Assembly: GCA_017461825.1 (NCBI GenBank)
Contig: JAFTXB010000292.1
Coordinates: forward strand, 1-16,580
Length of the DNA stretch: 16,580 bases
Source of the DNA: Clostridia bacterium
Lineage (GTDB): Bacteria > Bacillota > Clostridia > Oscillospirales > CAG-272
Direction: 5' to 3'
Shown here: positions 5,497-12,560 of the stretch, one piece after another
Layout: each line of letters opens with the position of its first letter
Numbering within the stretch: position 1 is the first letter of the stretch
The notes under the pieces: model-generated
Databases searched by the model: none
What the model was told of the DNA's origin: nothing
Seen by the model: the letters and a program-made list of their open reading frames with translations, nothing else
Made by a program: the position numbers and the translations under genes

Positions 5497-5751
5497 ATGA
5501 AAAAATCAAGCCTACATATCCCTGGAAAACTCGCGCAAGGGTATTTGCGCATTGCCATGTTTGTGACACTTTTGGCAGCACTGGTCTTGCTGTTCTCCTA
5601 CCAAGATGCCCGCGCCACAGATCCTGTAAAAGCAGCTTTTGATTATGCACCGTTACTTGAATATATTACGGCATCGGTTTTTGTTGCGCTTGGCGGTACA
5701 CTTGTTTTGGAGTTGCTCATAAACGATCCGCGATTTCAAAAAAAGAAATAA
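5497..5751 (+). CDS. Small two-helix membrane protein, unknown function
   Basis: The 84-residue product has a basic N terminus (MKKSSLHIPGKLAQG), a first hydrophobic segment at about residues 17-34, a loop with DARATDPVKAAFDY, a second segment at about 54-74 and a basic tail NDPRFQKKK. Two helices with positive ends predict an inner-membrane hairpin with both termini in the cytoplasm. I do not recognise a family. The start is firm: AAGGAGATG lies 7-10 bases before the ATG, and a good promoter lies at 5403-5432. It is the only plus-strand gene in the window and is monocistronic. It is flanked upstream by palindrome-rich DNA and downstream by a shared terminator, which suggests specific regulation. 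Confidence 0.8.
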   Translation: MKKSSLHIPGKLAQGYLRIAMFVTLLAALVLLFSYQDARATDPVKAAFDYAPLLEYITASVFVALGGTLVLELLINDPRFQKKK

Positions 5752-5797
5752 AAAGCAAGCAATTCTCGCTCATACGGCGCAAAATTACTTGCTTTTT
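5750..5797. terminator. Bidirectional terminator between convergent genes
   Basis: AAAAAGCAAG (5750-5759) and CTTGCTTTTT (5788-5797) form a 10-bp stem with a loop of 28 bases. On the plus strand the stem is followed by TAGTAGCTTTTTTG, and on the minus strand by TATTTCTTTTTTTG. It serves the small membrane protein gene and the long minus-strand operon. Confidence 0.75.
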
Positions 5798-5815
5798 AGT
5801 AGCTTTTTTGTTTTC

Positions 5816-6646
5816 TTAAACGAACTCAATCACGCGGACGGTCGTACAGCTTGTTACGACCTGCGAGATGCGGTCCGCAACCTTGCTTTCAAAATCAAAA
5901 TGCAAATGTCCCGATACGATCGCCTTGATCAAGGGCTGTGAAACGATGTATTCCACAATCTCGTGTGTAACAGCATCTGCTTTTTGGGCAAAATGGCGCG
6001 GATCATAGTCACGCTCCATCAGCTCTTCGGAAACATCTATGAGATATGCGGAGCCTTTCTTTTTGGCTCCGAGAGCCTTTTGATACAGAGCCGGCTCATA
6101 CAGCGGAGTATGCATCATCAACACGATCGGAAGTCCCTTTTCCACCTCTTTCTTCAAAAAAGCGAGCACCTCAGCGTCAAACTGATAATAGCCATTGTCA
6201 AGCGCAATGAAATTGACACCCTCTACCGTACGGGACGACGCTCTGATATCGTTGCGATAGACCGCCTGTACCTTTGCAAGGCTTTGGTTGCGGTAAGCGG
6301 CATCCTCCTTGGCTTCTCCAACATAAAGCGAAAACTCATGGTTCCCCGCCGCCATAAACAGATCGGTTTTCTCAACGTATTGCTTAACACGTTCGAGATT
6401 GGCAACCGATACAAAATCGCTGAGATCCCCTGTGTGCAGGATCGGCGCATCATAGCGCTTTGCCGTTTCTGCCGCCAACGCCAATGTGTCCTCTGCCTCT
6501 TTGAAATATTGGCTTCGACGTTCCGCCAGTGCCACCTTTCGCTCTCCGTCGCGCATATCGGCATACGTCAAATGCGTATCCGAAATATGAACAACACGAA
6601 AAGGCTTTTTTACTCCAATCTCAATCTTTGTTTCAATAATACTCAT
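5816..6646 (-). CDS. Calcineurin-like metallophosphoesterase
   Basis: The product of 276 residues has all metal-ligand motifs of the calcineurin-like superfamily: ISDTHL (Asp23, His25), HTGDLSD (Asp74), AAGNHEF (Asn102, His103), MMHTPLY (His179) and SGHLHF (His247, His249). It lacks a signal peptide and so should act in the cytosol on a phosphomono- or diester; the substrate is unknown. I chose the ATG at 6646 (MSIIETKIEIG) because AAAGGA lies eight or nine bases upstream. The longer reading frame from 6751 would overlap the LRR gene and adds a non-conserved basic stretch. It is the last gene of the long minus-strand operon, 46 bases after the LRR gene and just before the terminator at 5750-5797. 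Confidence 0.92.
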   Translation of the reverse strand: MSIIETKIEIGVKKPFRVVHISDTHLTYADMRDGERKVALAERRSQYFKEAEDTLALAAETAKRYDAPILHTGDLSDFVSVANLERVKQYVEKTDLFMAAGNHEFSLYVGEAKEDAAYRNQSLAKVQAVYRNDIRASSRTVEGVNFIALDNGYYQFDAEVLAFLKKEVEKGLPIVLMMHTPLYEPALYQKALGAKKKGSAYLIDVSEELMERDYDPRHFAQKADAVTHEIVEYIVSQPLIKAIVSGHLHFDFESKVADRISQVVTSCTTVRVIEFV

Positions 6647-6692
6647 TTTGTTTTTTCCTTTATCATTTTTATTTTTTGATTTAACCGTTGAT

Positions 6693-8195
6693 TTAAAACC
6701 GCATCGTTTTAACATACTCAGCGGCATAGCTCCCATCGGGTGCCTGCACATTCAATTCGCGGCAAGCTCGCAAAAAAGCAAAATGACCGATCTCGTGCAC
6801 GCTTGCGGGCAATTTGACATCCGTCAAGGAACGGCAATAGCAAAAGGCACGCGGCTCAATGATCTCAAGCCCATTTTCTACCCTAACATTGGCTAAATTC
6901 TCACAATAAGAAAACGCCTCTTCGCAGATCTTTTTCACGTTTTTGGGAACCAAAAACGTTTTCAAGCTTTTACAGGACGAAAACGCGCCTTTGTTGATCA
7001 CCGTCACACTTGAGGGAATCTCAATGTGCTCAAGCGCCGAGCAAGCACTAAACAGATATTTTTCAATGCATTCGATCGATTGCGGCAATTTTGCACGGCG
7101 CAGATTTTCACATTGAAAAAACGCACCCTCCCCGACCCTCCGAACCGTATCGGGAAGCTCTATCTGCTCTATCGCATGGCAATGTGAAAAAGCATTTGCC
7201 CCAATTGTTTCAAGTGCCTTTGGAATCACGATCTTTTGAAGCCCGGTTGCGCCAAACACATAGGGCTTTAACTCGGTGAGCCCTTCCGGAATTTTAAAAT
7301 TTGTCAACGATCTGCAATCGATAAATGCGGCTTCTTCTATATCCGTCAAAGCTTCGCCCCCTCTGATCTCGGACAGTGCCGTACAGCTTCCAAATGCCTG
7401 CACACCAATTTTCTTCAGGCTTTTCGGAAACGACACGCTTTTGATCTCATCATGCTCAAAAAACACTTTGTCTGCAATCTCGCACACTCCGTCGGGAATG
7501 ATGACCTGCGCCGATGCCCCACGATATTTTTGCAGCACGCCGTCTTTGATTTCAAAGATAACAGGCGGAACGGGAGACGCGATCCACTCATAAAAGGTGA
7601 TTCCATGCTCTTTGGCGTAGAGTTCGGCAAACGAACCTATTGGCGCACAAATCGTCAGCTTTGGGCAATTTTGAAAAACCTCATCCTCGATCTCCCTCAC
7701 GGTTGCGGGGATCTTGACGGTCTCCAACGAGGTACAGCCCTCAAATGCCGACCATTGGAGCCTTTTCATCCCATAGCCAAGCTCGGCCTCACGCAGAGAT
7801 GTACAGCCCTCAAAGACCGACGGCGGCAGATCCTTGATATAGTATGGGATCACGATCCGTTTAAGCGACGTACAGCCGCGAAACACGTCCCCCGCAATGC
7901 AATCCAAACTTATTGGCAGGTCGATCTCCTCCAGCGCGGTACAGCCGGCAAAAGCATTCCAAGCGATAAAGGTGATCCCCTCACCAAGCGTTATCCTTTT
8001 GAGCGCGGAACACCCCGCAAAGGCACTGCCACCAATCTCGGAGATGCCGCCGTGGATCTCCACGCTTTCAATAAAATCACAATTTTGAAAGACCTCCCAG
8101 CCGATGCAATCAGCTTCACGCGGGATCACAATATGCGAATCATGCCCGAGATATTTTTCAAGCGTCCCGTTTTCCAGAACAAAATCAGTTTTCAA
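6693..8195 (-). CDS. BspA-like leucine-rich repeat protein (LRR_5), cytoplasmic
   Basis: The 500-residue product consists almost wholly of about 23-residue BspA-type repeats of the form F-x-GC-x-L-x-x-I-x-I-P-x-x-V-x-x-I-x-x-x-A. It has two modules, at about 1-203 and 212-500. Each opens with a capping strand (LENGTLEKYLG; IKDGVLQKYRG) and closes with a similar end piece (APIGSFAELYAKE; APDGSYAAEYVK), which implies duplication of a whole module. Most BspA proteins are secreted, but this one has no signal peptide, sortase motif or membrane segment. The frame begins with a TTG codon at 8195 (GGGGAG 12 bases upstream), and I see no ATG that preserves the first cap. It lies in the long operon, 30 bases after the 206-residue gene. 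It is presumably a protein-binding scaffold. Confidence 0.88.
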   Translation of the reverse strand: MKTDFVLENGTLEKYLGHDSHIVIPREADCIGWEVFQNCDFIESVEIHGGISEIGGSAFAGCSALKRITLGEGITFIAWNAFAGCTALEEIDLPISLDCIAGDVFRGCTSLKRIVIPYYIKDLPPSVFEGCTSLREAELGYGMKRLQWSAFEGCTSLETVKIPATVREIEDEVFQNCPKLTICAPIGSFAELYAKEHGITFYEWIASPVPPVIFEIKDGVLQKYRGASAQVIIPDGVCEIADKVFFEHDEIKSVSFPKSLKKIGVQAFGSCTALSEIRGGEALTDIEEAAFIDCRSLTNFKIPEGLTELKPYVFGATGLQKIVIPKALETIGANAFSHCHAIEQIELPDTVRRVGEGAFFQCENLRRAKLPQSIECIEKYLFSACSALEHIEIPSSVTVINKGAFSSCKSLKTFLVPKNVKKICEEAFSYCENLANVRVENGLEIIEPRAFCYCRSLTDVKLPASVHEIGHFAFLRACRELNVQAPDGSYAAEYVKTMRF

Positions 8196-8225
8196 CTTTC
8201 AAAATTTCTCCCCTCTTATCGTAAT

Positions 8226-8846
8226 TTATTTCTGTTCCGCACGCGGGAGTTTTTTTCGCTTGATCGCCAGCTTATAAGGGGTTTCAAGCTCATAGGTATA
8301 AGCCAGGTCGCGGCGGCGTGTATATTTCCACCGTCCGAGATCCTCAACAAGATAGGAGGCGCGGCGATCGCCGCAGGTCAGTGTAAGTGTATCCCCCCGC
8401 CCCAGATAGCGCAGTGCATCAAGATCATTCATAAAAATGATTTTTTTGCGTTCCGACCGCGCAAAAACCTCAGGGCCGACCTCAACCTCAAAATGCTCGT
8501 TTTCGATCTCCTCGGGGATAAAATCCTGCAAAAAGCTCTCCTCAGGAATGTTGGCATCCTCTTTATCAAAGTATCCAAAGGCATAGTAAGAATACGCCAT
8601 TCTATCGGTATCCCCATATGCATCCGCCATCAAAGCTCCCCACTCACGGTGTGAGCAAAGCCGCTTTTTACCGTCGTTTAACACCGGTGTGCAGCCGTCC
8701 CACTCCTGATGCTGCATCCCCGTAAATAGGTATTTGTGTTTTCGAATCTCGTCAACGATCGCACTCCATTCCGCAGTCGACCTGATCTCGCTACAAGGAA
8801 ATTGAGGATCTTCAAACCATGTCCATCCCACTACTCGGTATTTCAT
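8226..8846 (-). CDS. Conserved-looking hypothetical protein, 206 residues
   Basis: I do not recognise a family. The product is soluble, charged and rich in aromatic residues. It begins MKYRVVGWTWFEDPQFP, has a region with TDRMAYSYYAFGYFDKED, and ends in a very basic tail (YKLAIKRKKLPRAEQK). The middle contains an acidic stretch (PEEIENEHFEVEVGPEVFA) followed by a basic patch. There is no signal peptide or membrane helix. The start has GGGGGTG nine bases upstream. It lies 26 bases after the nucleoside hydrolase gene and 30 bases before the LRR gene, so it is expressed with them. The real protein status is supported by its fit between neighbours, its good start site and its length. Confidence 0.8.
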   Translation of the reverse strand: MKYRVVGWTWFEDPQFPCSEIRSTAEWSAIVDEIRKHKYLFTGMQHQEWDGCTPVLNDGKKRLCSHREWGALMADAYGDTDRMAYSYYAFGYFDKEDANIPEESFLQDFIPEEIENEHFEVEVGPEVFARSERKKIIFMNDLDALRYLGRGDTLTLTCGDRRASYLVEDLGRWKYTRRRDLAYTYELETPYKLAIKRKKLPRAEQK

Positions 8847-8872
8847 AAAAAGAACGCACCCCCTTTTTTGTT

Positions 8873-9811
8873 TCAGCGTTCATATACACGCATGGCACAC
8901 CCGTCAATATAGGCGGCAACGCGATCCTTGCTTTGTTTCTCGTTCATGGAATCATCTGTTTTGACCGCAAGAAGGCTATGAAATCCGTTTTCATCCTCGG
9001 TCATAACGGTTTTGCCATCGGCGTCAACCATCACCCTGCCGCGCTTTTCGATAACGAAAAAGTCCTTTTCGCCTTCGATCGCATAAACCGCCGTGGCGGG
9101 ATCCCAAGAATGTCTGCCGCCGTGTGCCCTCGTGTTGGAATATTTGACAAACGCCATGGAAAGCGGTGTTGTCTCACCGTATTTCTCCATCATCGGTCCA
9201 CCCGTGATCATGTTCCACCCCAACTCAAAGGGCGAGAAGATCAGCGGAACGGGGCAAAGCTCCACCATTGCTTGTGTGGCGGCGGGATCGACCAAAGCGT
9301 TCCACTCGGGATGGAGGGTCCCATCGGGCTCAGGGGTAAATCTGCCCGCCATCACCACCACCTTGGCGCATTTTTCGCGTACCAACGCAACACCGTCAAG
9401 CGTGCTGATCTCGTCGGGTTGACTTTTGAGAAGTGCCGCAATATTGGTAAAAGGACCTACCGCGCAAAGGATCGCTCCCTCACTGTCCGCCAAGGCGCGG
9501 CGCAGGACTGACACGGCATCGGGCACAGGAGCATAGTCCTCCTCTGTGGCAAATTTTCTTGCCACGGCACGGCTGTAATTATCCTTCTCCACAGGCTCGG
9601 CAGGCATCCGACCGATTGGGGGGATCTCCTCTCCAAGATCCTTGAAAAAGGCTTTGATCGCCGCGATCGCATGCGGACAGTTGTGCGAATAGGTCACGGC
9701 TTTTAAATTGATATTCAGATTTCGCTTGGCATAGACCAGATAGGTCAGCGCCATCATATCGTCACAATCCGAGCCAACGTCGGTATCGAAGATAAAATCC
9801 AGCTTTTTCAT
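8873..9811 (-). CDS. Nucleoside hydrolase (IUNH family)
   Basis: The 312-residue product matches inosine-uridine preferring nucleoside hydrolases, which cleave the N-glycosidic bond of ribonucleosides in salvage. The calcium-binding aspartate cluster is FDTDVGSDCDD (residues 8-18). The ribose-binding part is HPEWNALVDPAA (Glu169, Asn171, Asp175), and the late SWDPATAVYA (Asp237) carries the last metal ligand. AVGPFTNIA and VVVMAGRF are also typical. Some family members release nicotinamide or act on modified nucleosides, so the base preference is open. AGGAG precedes the ATG. The gene lies 23 bases after the HD hydrolase gene; the two could act in one nucleotide-degrading route, but that is inference. 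Confidence 0.93.
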   Translation of the reverse strand: MKKLDFIFDTDVGSDCDDMMALTYLVYAKRNLNINLKAVTYSHNCPHAIAAIKAFFKDLGEEIPPIGRMPAEPVEKDNYSRAVARKFATEEDYAPVPDAVSVLRRALADSEGAILCAVGPFTNIAALLKSQPDEISTLDGVALVREKCAKVVVMAGRFTPEPDGTLHPEWNALVDPAATQAMVELCPVPLIFSPFELGWNMITGGPMMEKYGETTPLSMAFVKYSNTRAHGGRHSWDPATAVYAIEGEKDFFVIEKRGRVMVDADGKTVMTEDENGFHSLLAVKTDDSMNEKQSKDRVAAYIDGCAMRVYER

Positions 9812-9834
9812 CGTTTCGTCACTCCTGTTTTATT

Positions 9835-10266
9835 TCAGCTTCCTTGCAAAAAAGCAATCGCCTCACGGTATTTTTGCGCACGTGTCAGTGCGTAATCATC
9901 CACCGTATCAAGGCGGGAAAGATCGCTGTTGTGGGCAAGATCGGCAAGCTTGACGGCCTTTGCGATTGGGTTTGCGGCAATTTTTTGAACGTAGTCCATA
10001 TACGGAACCGCATCATCGTGCGTCAAAAGCACCAGTGCGTCGAGCACTTCTTTCGGGAATCCCGCCTCAGCAAGCTCTTTCAGTGTCATGGGTGTGTCTT
10101 CTATCACGTCATGCAAAAGTGCCGTGCAAACCGTCAGCTCATCCTGCATCTGCTCCGCAAGATGAAACGGATGAAAGACATAGGGCAAGCCACTTTTGTC
10201 AACCTGTTCGCGGTGGACATCAAAAGCAATTTTCATTGCGCGTTTTGTCAGTGGGGTGTAGATCAT
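9835..10266 (-). CDS. HD-domain hydrolase of RelA/SpoT hydrolase type (possible small alarmone hydrolase)
   Basis: The product has 143 residues from the chosen start. It carries the motifs of the RelA/SpoT hydrolase fold: SGLPYVFHP (His32), ALLHDVIEDTP (His52, Asp53, Glu56, Asp57) and VKLADLAHN (Asp109, Asn113). These correspond to the manganese and (p)ppGpp-binding motifs of SpoT and of stand-alone hydrolases of Mesh1/SAH type. No synthetase or regulatory domain is present. Activity on ppGpp, NADPH or another nucleotide cannot be told. I chose the ATG at 10266 because AGGAG lies eight bases upstream. The in-frame ATG at 10275 overlaps that ribosome binding site. Spacing of 30 and 23 bases to the neighbours places it inside the long operon. 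Confidence 0.9.
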   Translation of the reverse strand: MIYTPLTKRAMKIAFDVHREQVDKSGLPYVFHPFHLAEQMQDELTVCTALLHDVIEDTPMTLKELAEAGFPKEVLDALVLLTHDDAVPYMDYVQKIAANPIAKAVKLADLAHNSDLSRLDTVDDYALTRAQKYREAIAFLQGS

Positions 10267-10296
10267 GGCAGACATCTCCTATTTTATTAAAACTGC

Positions 10297-10962
10297 TCAC
10301 CAAACAAACGGAATGAGCCTATATTTCACCTTGGTTTTATACTCCGCATAGCCGTTGAGCCCCTCGGTCAAGACCTTTTCTTCATTGATAATGCGAATGA
10401 CGGTCACAACGGGATAAAGCGCAAACGGTAAGAGCCCCCAAAACGAGCCGAGAATGAGCGGCAAGGGCAAAAACATGAGCAGCGTTGCCAGATACATGGG
10501 ATGTCGCACGATGCCGTAAAGCCCCGTGCTGATAACCTTTTGCCCTTCTTGCACCTCCACAACGCGCGAAAGATAGGCGTTCTCGCGCATGACCTCGGCA
10601 TACATGGCGTAGCCGATGAGAAACAAAAACGAGGCAAGCGCCACGAGCCACAAAGGAACCCGAGACCATCCAAATCGGAAATCCAATGCCGACAAAACAA
10701 ATCCCACGGGAAACAGCAAGCCCGACAGCGCAATGACACCCTGTTGCGCTTTTTCTTTTTCCCGATTGTTCAATCGCTTTTCCAACAACGCAGGTGCCTT
10801 TATAAACAAAACGGTCCCCATGATCAGCATAGGAATAAACAATAGCCCAAGAAACAGCCATGCCCCAAAATAATCAAACGTAAAGGCAGGTAAAAACAGG
10901 AGCAATCCGATCAAAACAAGCCCCAAAACAAATTTTACAAGCGCATGAAAAAGCAGTTTCAC
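10297..10962 (-). CDS. Isoprenylcysteine carboxyl methyltransferase-like membrane protein
   Basis: The 221-residue product has hydrophobic segments at about residues 8-27, 32-54, 76-96, 101-121 and 155-185. Its C-terminal half carries the ICMT/PEMT signature: VISTGLYGIVRHPMYLA with the RHPMY motif, then INEEKVLTEGLNGYAEYKTK, and the end VKYRLIPFVW. In this family the C-terminal cavity binds S-adenosylmethionine, and bacterial members methylate lipids or unknown substrates. The start codon is GTG with GAAGGGAAG upstream. It lies 45 bases after the APH-like gene and 30 before the HD gene. Nothing in the neighbourhood suggests prenylated proteins, so the substrate is open. Confidence 0.9.
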   Translation of the reverse strand: MKLLFHALVKFVLGLVLIGLLLFLPAFTFDYFGAWLFLGLLFIPMLIMGTVLFIKAPALLEKRLNNREKEKAQQGVIALSGLLFPVGFVLSALDFRFGWSRVPLWLVALASFLFLIGYAMYAEVMRENAYLSRVVEVQEGQKVISTGLYGIVRHPMYLATLLMFLPLPLILGSFWGLLPFALYPVVTVIRIINEEKVLTEGLNGYAEYKTKVKYRLIPFVW

Positions 10963-11007
10963 AGTATCACTTCCCTTCTCAAAAAAGAGTTTGAAATAAT
11001 CGATCTT

Positions 11008-11793
11008 TTATCCAAACACCTCTGCCGCGGCGATCACCCGTAGCATCGACTCGTCGATCTTATCTCTGCCGTAGGCATCGAAAAAGCGATCTCGGTAGCG
11101 GTCGGTCTTGAGATTGAACCACAGTGTCCACGCGCCCCAAAAGAGATCGATATGGCGGTCGCCAATGCCGCCGTTGCCGAGATCGATAAAGCCCGAAAAC
11201 GCCCAGTTGTCCAGCATGACGTTTGGCAGGCAGTAGTCTCCGTGCAGGAGTGTGTCGCATTTTAACAGAGACTTCGCTTCGTCAAACACCCGAATGGCAT
11301 CCTCCGCACTTCGGTATCCAAAGCTGTCGGGAAATTGCGATTTGTCATAGTTGCCCGTGCGGTAATTTTCTTCCACCATGGCGATATATTCGGCGGTTCT
11401 ATTCGGCATCGGACAGCCAATGGGGGCAGTCTCATGCAAGCGGCGCAATTGCTCGGCAAGCGTGTCGCAAAGGCGTTTGGGATCGTCCAGATAGATGGCG
11501 TGGGTGCAATCCTCACCGCGCATCCTTGCCGTGAGGAGCAGGTCGCGCTCACCCTTGGAGTAGTATAATACCTCTGTGCCAAGCCCCAGCGAGTGAAAAT
11601 AAGCTGTCATCTGCGCTTCTCTTTCAAGAGAGCCGCCGAGTGCGGTCTTGAGATAATAGCCCCCGTCCCGGTCGATAAAGTAGACACGCGCCTCGGGCGA
11701 GCAGGAGCTGTCATAGATCGCGCTCCCCTCGACCAGCCGAGCGATCTCGGGCGGCAGCTCCAAAGGAATGTTGTTCAGTAAAATTCTTTTCAT
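11008..11793 (-). CDS. APH(3')-like aminoglycoside phosphotransferase family protein
   Basis: The 261-residue product has the kinase-like fold of APH enzymes. It shows an ATP-contacting lysine in GYYLKT (Lys49), a helix glutamate in EREAQM, the catalytic loop LLHGDYCLPNVML (Asp186, Asn191) and the metal loop FIDLGNGGIGDRHID (Asp204). The IDLGNGGIGD form and the end FFDAYGRDKIDE fit the APH(3') group, which phosphorylates kanamycin-type drugs at the 3'-hydroxyl. Whether this protein acts on drugs or on a native metabolite is not visible. It is embedded in a chromosomal operon without mobile-element sequence, which speaks against recent acquisition. GGAGA precedes the ATG; 16 bases separate it from the peptidase C26 gene. 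Confidence 0.88.
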   Translation of the reverse strand: MKRILLNNIPLELPPEIARLVEGSAIYDSSCSPEARVYFIDRDGGYYLKTALGGSLEREAQMTAYFHSLGLGTEVLYYSKGERDLLLTARMRGEDCTHAIYLDDPKRLCDTLAEQLRRLHETAPIGCPMPNRTAEYIAMVEENYRTGNYDKSQFPDSFGYRSAEDAIRVFDEAKSLLKCDTLLHGDYCLPNVMLDNWAFSGFIDLGNGGIGDRHIDLFWGAWTLWFNLKTDRYRDRFFDAYGRDKIDESMLRVIAAAEVFG

Positions 11794-11809
11794 GTCGGTT
11801 CTCCAAAAT

Positions 11810-12514
11810 TTAGCGGCAAGCCTCTATAAAGTCGGCAAAAATGCGGCGGTTGTCCTCATCGATATCGCACAGACGTTCGGGATGCCATTGGTACGCGCGA
11901 AGATACTGCCCATTTTGTAAATAGACCGCCTCAACCATGCCATCATCTGCCGTTGCCATCACGGCAAGTCCCTCACCCAAGTTCTTGATCGCCTGATGGT
12001 GAAAGCTGTTTGCCGTGATCCGCCCCGCTCCCCCTACCAGCTCGTGCAGGGGCGTGTTTTCCATGACGTTTACTTCATGAGAAGGCATGTTCTTCGGCTC
12101 GGTCTGACGATGTAAAAGTTCTGTTTGAATTTCGGTGGAAATGTCCTGATAGAGCGTACCGCCCAACGCAACATTGACAAGTTGAATACCGCGGCAGATG
12201 GCAAGGATCGGTTTTTTTTGCGCGATCGCTTTTTTTAAAACCTTGAATTCCAGTTCATCGCGGTACGGCTTGATACTGCCGCAGGTGCTTTTGATCTTTT
12301 CCCCATAGCGGCGCGGCTCAATGTCCGCTCCGCCTGTAAAGAAAATCCCGTTACAAAACGAAACAAATTGTTCCACCGTTTCCTCTCGCGCAACGTACGG
12401 CAAAAGCACAGGGAGCCCTTCCGAACGTTCAATCGCGCAAATATAACTGTTTTGCACTTTGTTGTTACATACCTCATCAACTTCGGCAAGAATTCCAATA
12501 ATGGGTTGCTTCAT
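11810..12514 (-). CDS. Gamma-glutamyl-gamma-aminobutyrate hydrolase family protein (class I GATase, peptidase C26)
   Basis: The 234-residue product begins KQPIIGILAEVD. It has FFTGGADIEPRRYGE (oxyanion region), the nucleophile elbow ILAICRGIQLVN (Cys107) and YQWHPER with His211 and Glu213, so the class I glutamine amidotransferase triad is complete. This matches PuuD-type hydrolases, which release GABA or related amines from gamma-glutamyl conjugates in the cytosol. No other putrescine-degradation gene is present, so the natural substrate may differ. GAGG lies a few bases before the ATG. The gene follows the MORN protein gene by 46 bases and precedes the APH-like gene by 16, so it is the second gene of the operon. 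Confidence 0.92.
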   Translation of the reverse strand: MKQPIIGILAEVDEVCNNKVQNSYICAIERSEGLPVLLPYVAREETVEQFVSFCNGIFFTGGADIEPRRYGEKIKSTCGSIKPYRDELEFKVLKKAIAQKKPILAICRGIQLVNVALGGTLYQDISTEIQTELLHRQTEPKNMPSHEVNVMENTPLHELVGGAGRITANSFHHQAIKNLGEGLAVMATADDGMVEAVYLQNGQYLRAYQWHPERLCDIDEDNRRIFADFIEACR

Positions 12515-12560
12515 GGTTTTACCTCATATAAACATAAAAATAGATGGCTATCCGATGCGC

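Noticed and set aside
6647..6751. 35-residue N-terminal extension of the metallophosphoesterase
   Set aside because: It would overlap the LRR gene, has no fitting ribosome binding site, and is basic low-complexity sequence; the internal ATG at 6646 has AAAGGA.
7452..8654. 400-residue plus-strand frame
   Set aside because: It is antisense to the LRR and 206-residue genes, whose repeats and start sites are clear; its sequence shows no domain.
11008..11793. Recently acquired antibiotic-resistance gene
   Set aside because: No insertion sequence, integrase or repeat flanks it, and it lies in frame with operon spacing; a native role is equally likely.
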